From positions 186,001 to 250,000 of the forward strand of contig JADANN010000460.1 of assembly GCA_018806985.1 (NCBI GenBank): a stretch of DNA of 64,000 bases, given 5' to 3'. Shown piece after piece: positions 50,801 through 56,800 of the stretch. The DNA is from Angiostrongylus vasorum (Eukaryota; Nematoda; Chromadorea; Rhabditida; Metastrongylidae). The notes under the pieces are model-generated. The model made no database searches. It was not told the origin of the DNA and worked only from the letters and a program-made list of their open reading frames with translations. The translations under genes and the position numbers were made by a program. Numbering within the stretch: position 1 is the stretch's first letter; each line of letters opens with the position of its first letter.

Positions 50801-53800
50801 CGAAAGAGAAGTCTAAGTACGTTACAAGGACTTCAAAAAATGTATAAAGAAAGTTAAACGTCTTAAAAGGTCTTAAAAAGCGATTTTGCCGCCAAGACTA
50901 GACCCTTAATAATATTACATCAAGATGCACTGCACTGGAGCAGAATGAGCAGGTAGTGTGGCTGTCTGAGCTCATCACACTAATCCAGAGCATGTATGGT
51001 AACTTGGAGTTCCAGGAATATTATTATTGACGCCGAACATTAGATTCTATCAGTGGAGAGTACTACAACGGAACTCACTGAATCATAATAGATAGAAAAT
51101 TTTGGTTAGCCAATGTCACAAAATTCGGGCAGCCAAACTTATAAACGAGCGTAAGATACGATTAATTCACATCCTTAATAGCCTTCTCAAGTGATAAATT
51201 GTCGAAAACATCGGTGAGTAATGCGACGAACTCATCCTATAATTTGACTGTTGTACTGGATATTTTCGGCTCTGCGGAAGACGAAGACGTCGAAACGTTA
51301 GCCGAATAAATATTGTTAACAACCACGTGTTAGCTTAGCTTATCAATGAAACAAAGTACATTGATCATTTATACCGAGCTTGAATGAAAGTCGGTGTACA
51401 ATGAGGTTGTAGTGAGTGTTAAAAGCGGACTATGAAAGCGGTCATCAGAGGACTGCTTGTAGAACCTTTGAAGCTATATTCTTCGCTGTATTTTCGATGC
51501 TGTTGCAAGCTTACGTCATGCATGAAATGAAATCATTACCGTCTTAGCGAAATTTTCGCAGCATTGCGTAGTGCAAACGTTAATAGCCTTGTCGGTTCAT
51601 TTAAGACAGAAGCCGCCATTGAAACTCTAGACTGTTAGGGTGCTCCTACCCAGAACATAAACACCACGAGAACGCTTCACGCTTCTACAACCAATTTAGA
51701 ATTAACTGTCGAAAACACTACACGGATGCGGAATTAGATAACAGGGGATGAAAATCAATGGAGAAGAAATATACTATCTCTACTTTGCTAAGCAATAATC
51801 TTTCGCTTTCAACATCGCGCATTTGTTAACTGGAATGAATGCTAGCTGATTTCGCCAACACTTGTGAAAAGATTGGTCTTAAACTAAATTTCACGAAAAC
51901 GTTGCTTGTGAGGAACGGAAATATCCCAAAATTCTCTATCTGCGTGTATCTGAGCCTTGTAGTAGCTATTCCTTACAGAATTTTCGATTTTTTTTCGTTC
52001 TTACTCTCTTAGAGGGCACGCAGTAACTTGATGCTACGTAGACGAGATGAATAATCACTCAATGCTCTTAAACGCGCGAAGATTCTAGAATAAAGCGAGC
52101 AGAATCCACCCGGACATACATGAGGACGACAAAGACTTATTGTTTAGCACCGGCAGAAATTACTCGTCGGTCAGCTAGTGAACGAGTGATATAAGTGATG
52201 GCATTGATAAACTCAGATAAGCAAAGAAATGCGACCCATCGAATGAATTCACATAATTCTACTTATGTCATCATTTTTTGATAGACACTGAGACGTTTAT
52301 CTGCTTACTAAGCCTTCTATGGAACATGCGTCCAAATAAATGGGTTCAAGATCTCTTAGACAAGGCGATTCGTGAGTATGAGCGTAGCGAGGAGAAGTGA
52401 AAGAACTTCACCATGAACATCTAATGAACAATGTTATCTAGTCCATAAGCCTATTTACGTGGATAGTTGTTTTCTGAGAAATGCGCTCATGCACAGGGCT
52501 GATCGACTCGTCTACACGAACGTTTGCTTCGCCAACTGGTCGATTCTTTGAGAGATGAGAGATCGAAATATGCCCTAATTTCTTCTCTTCGCATTTCTTT
52601 AACTCGTTACCTTTTTTTTCAGAGAAAACACGTGGTTTTCGCTGAACATTAATTATTAGTCGACCAGTAATTGTGGGCATCAACGTTATGTACTGAAAGA
52701 AGGCATGCTGAAGAAAGTTAGGAAGAGTTGCAGTATTGAATTAAGCTCAGTCAATCTAATGGTCAGCTGTGGAACACCAAATAATTTTGCACAAAATCCT
52801 AACGAAAAGTTTATTTTGCCTTCTATGAGAAATGACTACGACGATTGAGCGAATACACCTACAACGATGCTGAGATAGGGGCAAAACTGAAAACCTTAGA
52901 CGCGCACCGAACACGCTATTACCCTTTTCGGCGCTACTAGTACCGGCAGGGTAAAAAAAAAGCAGGCTGAGGGAATGGTATAGCATGGGTTTTTACGGTG
53001 CAGTGAGTAACACGTGAGTCACCGGAAATAGTAATCGAGAGTTCGAAGCTCACCTGAGGTTCCCGGTTTTGCTCAAATCTCAGGCAGCAATATCGTGGTT
53101 GTGTCCCACGTAATACCAGGGCGTGAAATAATAATAAGCGATAAATACAAGTTGAGCATTGTGATTCGGCTAATATTTCGCAGCCATGAGTTAACTATTG
53201 AATAAAGGAATTCCTAACGTTGCTCCGAAAATCACAGATTTCAAAACACAGTGCTATGTGGAGGCATGTTGTTAGTAGGGCGGCATCTAGTAGTATGCCA
53301 GCATAGCCAGCTTTTCATCAACATTCAAACAAGGTTCTTCTTTTGATTGTTGAAGCGCAGATTAAAGATGCTTCTATTCCCAAAGAAGCTAGAAATCTAA
53401 GTCAACGTTCTCATATAAAGAAGACAGTTTTTCAGCCCATTACTCCTTTCCCATGACAGCACACAGACTTCCCATCAAAAAAATAATTACGTTCTCTCAC
53501 TCAAAAGCTTGCTGAAAGTAGGTTAAATATCTTAGCGTTTTAAAAGCAAAACTGGTAAAGCATTTTTTAAAAACCCATAAACAAGTTTAGAAAAGTGGAA
53601 TTTGCACCTATTGAAGTGAAAAAGTTGCGTTAATTACAGAGTACATGGCAGGGAGTTTTTCATTCATTTGAAACATAAAGGTAAAAGCGTTATCAGTGTT
53701 AAAGTCTTTAAAAAAAACTATTTGGACTTGTAATCACTTTTAAAAGGATAAAGAGGGCAAAGCTTTTGGTGTTGATTAGTCCCTAAGGGCGACACCATGA

Positions 53801-56800
53801 TTTCGACGTCATTAAGCATTGTTGGAGGTGATCGAGTGCATATCTGGTCTTTACAATGACTCTCGGTGGCCAACCGATGTATTGAGCTAATTATTGTATC
53901 CTCACAAATAAGTCTGGTATCAATTTGCCGACCCAGGATTGATTGAAGGCTTGGTGTGTCTGATGGGCGGGAATGGATCCCAAGCGTTTTGCAAGGCGCC
54001 TCGTACCACTGCGCTGCACACGCCCCCGTAATCACTTTTTAACAAAAAATCAATCGTCCTATTTTGTTAGCTGATCTAACATGAGATTTAAGTGGTGCTA
54101 GGCAATGAAAGAACACAATGCGACTCATTTCTCAACATTGTTGCGAACGTTTAAAAAAACTGAATACCTAACACCGGTCTTTTAAGACTATGTTAATCAT
54201 TCTTATGCTATATATAGTACTAACATATTATTATAATAATGTTACGCGATGAGTTTACTTTGAATGCATTCATTTTTTCAAATACTAAGAGATTCAATAG
54301 TTGTGCAGGAAGTATCAGAGGTGCCCTGCAATATGCACATCGTATATGCTTCCACCCCGCAAGCCGACATGGCCTCCCATACTTCTAAGGTTGGCAAACT
54401 AGTAACATACATTTCTGAGAACGCTCTTCCCTGTGCATAAAAACTGACAAATAGCTTCTAGCTTCTATGATGCTGAGATATTTGCAAAACTCCGGACTGC
54501 AGGTGTCTGTGTTGGGGAACGGACGCGCTCTTACCCTTTCCGGGGCTAACGCGTTCACCACCACACCATGCGAGTCCTTCGTTTCGCCTGTTTCCCAGGT
54601 AGTTCTATCGATCACTGCCATCAGCAATCATCCGTCAACTGGTAACTACTTTCTTGATCGAAACTCAGGAACATCTTAGCATCGTTGTCACGGGATATCA
54701 TAGAGAATGAATTCGACCAACGGTCAACGACGCTCATGACAACACGTCATTTGGCAGTTGTATCTACACGCGACCTTCGTGAATTATGTTTGCGAGGAAG
54801 CAAATCGAATGCAAGAAGTGGAGGGATGCGCACAGTAGATGTGGTGACGGCTCATGTTAATAAGCTAAGTATGCCAACCTTATCGTTACAACGCTGTGTT
54901 AATTTCAAATTTTATCCATAGGAAGAAAATTGTTCTATGCAATTTTTCACAAGCATTTTTTCTCCTGCTCACTCCAGCTTACTTATACATATCAGAAGTG
55001 AACGGCTTCTGATTCTCCACACTGTTTTCACCGATTATTCAAACACCGTAGGAGGAGATACGAGTAGTTGAAACTATCTAGTCGCCCGATGTGGTTTTGT
55101 GTAAGACGACGACTCTCTTTGATCTTAGGGTTGATGGGAATTCAATGCGTTAAGTTCACGGTCGGGCGACGTCGGTTTCCGATTCGTTTTTCTGTGTGGG
55201 CGGCAGTCTGTGTCTGCGACCGAGTCGGGACGCCTTTCCAGTCAACTGTTGTGATGGGTCACCTACCTTCATAACGCGAAGGTATCGGTCTATTACTGGT
55301 GCGCAGAATTCGCAATGAAATATCGTGCTATTGTGATTTTTCTGATCTTTATCATCTTATTAGCGTTTGTGAGTTCTGAGTCTTTCTCATTTAATAAGCA
55401 ATAACAATAATATGCCCATCCTATCTATTTTTTTTACAAACAGGGAAAGCTAGACATGTTCCTAAATAAAAAGAATTGTAGTTAATGATAAAAGTCCTCG
55501 AAAAACCTGTACGACCACATCTGCTTAAGCCCTTTTTTCTGTTCTGCAATGGTTTTCACATATCTCTCATTCAAAAGAGCAATTGCAGCCCAGGTCGATC
55601 AGAATTTGAAAGGCGCCGGCCAGAAAAAACACACCTTGACAAACCAAGATGGAGAAAACCAGATCTTGTTAATGACCACACTGGAATGCATGTCTATCAC
55701 CAGAGAGAATATCAATCGTTGATTCTTTTTTTCTCGGTCTTGATAGCAGTCACGATCCATGACTCCATTTTGGATATCAAAGTTTTTTTTTGATTCACTT
55801 AATTCAAAGTACACGTGAGTGTCTTAGTGTTGCAGGCATCGTCAGTTCTGCTTGATGCATTACGCTATGAACACTGTGAGTCGACGTTATCATTTTTGCT
55901 GCTCTATCTACCATTGTTTCTCGTGAACAACGTTTTCGTCACGCTGTCCGCATTCATCTACTGGATCGTAGCAGAGAAGAAGCATCCGACGCCTGTAAAT
56001 CGGCCACCCGCAACAAGGTACGTTTTAAACTCAATGAAAATTACTGCGAGCATGCTTTGATTTTATTATAATTAAGCTGAAATTTTTTACATTGACGAGC
56101 ACCACCAATAGAACGGAATCGTAGGTAACCATCATTAAAGCTTCATTCACTCGTACTCAAGACAGCGATTCTGTTTTCTACAAAGACAAAGAGCTTGCAC
56201 TGTTTTTTATTCGTTTAAAATTGTCTTACAATGCGAAATGTCACGCTCCCTTTTTTAGATAAGTTCATGTGAGATTAAAAACAAAATCACTGCTAAGATA
56301 ACGGCTCGATTTAAATATTTCAGTGTGAATGTTTTGAATAAAACGAAATAGCAAAAATATACCAACTAAATGAAAAAGAGATCATAGATTGAGGATTTTC
56401 GGTGTCTATTATTTGCTCTTCGTTTTCAGTTAGGGGATCTGTAGTTCTTTCACTACTAGTGTGGCGCAGTGGTCGGAGGCGCTCTGCAACACACAGGTAG
56501 AATCGATCCCCGCGCCCACGGCCCACCGAGCCTTCCATTCCTCCGGGTATCGGCAAATTCGTACCAGACTCGTTTGGGAGAATAGTCGCACTGGTTCAAT
56601 ACATAAGTAGCCACTGCGAATCATTGTAAAGGCCGGATGTGCATTCAATCACCTCCAAACGACGCTTGATGAAGTCGAATGTATGGCGCATCTCTCAGGG
56701 ATTGATCAACGCAGAAATTTATCCTTCTTCCTTTATTCACTACCGCCAACCGCCAACTGCTATTCTCTTGGAGAATGGTAAGCATTTCTGTATCGTGAAT

